From an uncultured Bacilli bacterium (GTDB taxonomy: Bacteria > Bacillota_I > Bacilli_A > RF39 > UBA660), in NCBI GenBank assembly GCA_944372275.1, contig CALVYO010000067.1, positions 1 through 7,356 of the forward strand: DNA of 7,356 nt, in the 5' to 3' direction. The notes beneath the pieces are model-generated. The model made no database searches. It was not told the DNA's origin and was given only the letters and a program-made list of their open reading frames with translations. Positions 6,575 to 7,356 of this stretch are shown here, piece after piece. A program made the position numbers and the translations under genes. Numbering within the stretch: the stretch's first letter is position 1; each line of letters opens with the position of its first letter.

Positions 6575-7199
6575 AGAAGATAATATATTTTTTGCAAAAA
6601 GAAAATTAGTAGATAACATCTATAAAAGTGCTATTTTAGAAGGGATAGCAGTAACATTTGCAGATACTTATTCATTTATGAATAATGTTAATACAGGGAA
6701 AATTTCAATAGATGATATGCTTAAATTAAAGGGCTTAAAAGATGCTTGGGAATATGTATTTAATACCATAGATGAAGACTTGACAATTGATTATATTAAA
6801 AAAATTCATTTTGAAATATGTAAAGGACAAAATATTTATCCTTTAGGTGATTTTAGAACAAAAGATGTAGGTATAACAGGTACATCGTGGCGTCCTAAAC
6901 TACCTAGTGAATGTAATTATGAACAAGAATTAAAAGAAATATTAAACATTACTAATAAATTAGATAGATGTATAAATTTATTTTGTTGGATTCAAAGAAG
7001 TCAAATGTTTTTAGATGGTAATAAAAGAGTAGCAAACTTAGTTGCAAATAAGGAAATGATAAAAAATGGTCAAGGTATTATATCAGTTCCAGTTGAAAAA
7101 ATAGGCGAATATTTTACTTTGTTAATCGATTATTATGAAACAAATAATATGAATAAATTAAAGGAATGGATTGTAAATAATTGTATTGATTCTATTTAA
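6567..7199 (+). CDS. Fic-domain protein with Gln in place of the catalytic His
   Basis: A 210-residue single-domain Fic/DOC-fold protein. Canonical Fic enzymes use HPFx(D/E)GNGRxxR to transfer AMP or another phosphate-containing moiety to a target hydroxyl. Here the loop reads QMFLDGNKRVAN (146-157): the F, D, GN and first Arg remain, but His is Q146 (CAA, 7002-7004) and the second Arg position is Asn. SAILEG (21-26) near the N-terminus fits the class II inhibitory helix pattern (S/T)xxxE(G/N). The segment GDFRTKDVGITGTSWRP (94-110) is the likely target-binding flap. The start ATG overlaps the end of metG by 8 nt with AGGAT (6557-6561) as a weak RBS, so it is probably translated by coupling. 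I recall Firmicutes Fic relatives with Gln here, so the change may be ancestral and not a fresh loss. Standard AMPylation is doubtful; a regulatory, binding or altered catalytic role is possible. No antitoxin gene is adjacent. Confidence 0.85.
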   Translation: MTKEDNIFFAKRKLVDNIYKSAILEGIAVTFADTYSFMNNVNTGKISIDDMLKLKGLKDAWEYVFNTIDEDLTIDYIKKIHFEICKGQNIYPLGDFRTKDVGITGTSWRPKLPSECNYEQELKEILNITNKLDRCINLFCWIQRSQMFLDGNKRVANLVANKEMIKNGQGIISVPVEKIGEYFTLLIDYYETNNMNKLKEWIVNNCIDSI

Positions 7200-7233
7200 A
7201 ATTTACAAAAAAATATTTATTTTTTAAAAATTA

Positions 7234-7242
7234 TGGTACAAT
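7234..7242 (+). promoter_or_regulatory. Extended -10 promoter (TGG-TACAAT) for the right-edge RNA
   Basis: TG at 7234-7235, one spacer base, then TACAAT (7237-7242, 5 of 6). At 17 nt upstream there is only TATTTA (7214-7219), a poor -35. A/T tracts at 7207-7230 could act as an UP element. Predicted transcription start is near 7248-7250, just where the base composition changes. Confidence 0.55.
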
Positions 7243-7249
7243 ATATATA

Positions 7250-7356
7250 ACAAGGTAAGTTATAAATATGAGGAGTGAATTCCGTAAGCCTAGAGCTAGT
7301 TGAGGAGAATGTTCAAGGCCAATTCATGTAATGCTGTATGAAAGAGTTTGAGTGAA
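7250..7356 (+). ncRNA. Unidentified structured RNA or 5' leader, 3' partial
   Basis: From about 7268 GC content rises to about 40%, against roughly a quarter elsewhere, and all three forward frames hit stops (for example TGA 7301-7303 and TAA 7329-7331), so this is not a coding start. Nested pairing is visible: GTGAATT (7275-7281) with AATTCAT (7321-7327), GCC (7288-7290) with GGC (7317-7319), and TTGA (7300-7303) with TCAA (7313-7316). A promoter-like -10 lies directly upstream. The RNA runs off the window. I could not match it to a T-box, tmRNA, RNase P RNA, SRP RNA, 16S rRNA or a riboswitch I know; the 5' region of a group II intron is one low-confidence possibility. Confidence 0.4.

Noticed and set aside
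7207..7225. AAAAAATA/TATTTTTT inverted repeat after fic as a terminator
   Set aside because: All A/T with a 2-nt loop; expected by chance at this composition and better read as A-tracts upstream of the promoter.
7343..7351. AGAGTTTGA as the start of a 16S rRNA gene
   Set aside because: Only nine bases match; the continuation GTGAA is not the 16S TCCTGGCTCAG, and the upstream structure is not an rRNA leader I recognise.
1..7356. CRISPR array, tRNA genes or IS ends
   Set aside because: No regularly spaced direct repeats, no T-loop GGTTCGAATCC-like element and no terminal inverted repeats with target duplications were seen.

Overview
The window is a very AT-rich, gene-dense stretch with all genes on the + strand, Shine-Dalgarno-type ribosome sites and sigma-A-type promoters. 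TGA is used as a stop (the ATPase gene ends in TGA) and Trp is encoded by TGG, so the code is the standard bacterial one and not the Mycoplasma code. With Firmicutes-like aminoacyl-tRNA synthetases, this points to a low-GC Bacillota lineage, perhaps an uncultured gut Bacilli/RF39-like or Erysipelotrichia-like bacterium. The placement is inference.

Layout. (1) 1-809: the 3' part of an Rpn-family PD-(D/E)XK nuclease/putative transposase; its start lies left of the window and its tail carries eight 12-nt Gly repeats. (2) 832-3588: a sigma-A-like promoter, a small three-helix membrane protein of unknown function, then leuS (leucyl-tRNA synthetase), the last two overlapping by 1 nt. (3) 3591-3646: a 47-bp dyad overlapping a near-consensus promoter. 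(4) 3663-7199: a tightly coupled trio: an AAA ATPase with a DUF4143/PD-(D/E)XK-like C-terminus, a MetRS2-type methionyl-tRNA synthetase (4-nt overlap), and a Fic-domain protein whose catalytic His is replaced by Gln (8-nt overlap). (5) 7200-7356: an A/T-tract spacer, an extended -10 promoter, and the start of a GC-richer, noncoding, apparently structured RNA cut off by the window edge.

The two synthetases charge Leu and Met tRNAs. More unusual is that an accessory ATPase and a degenerate Fic protein are translationally coupled to metG behind a promoter embedded in a dyad. Candidates for something undescribed are that operon, the dyad-promoter, a possible internally started small protein from the Rpn gene, and the unidentified RNA at the right edge. 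None of these can be proved from this window alone.
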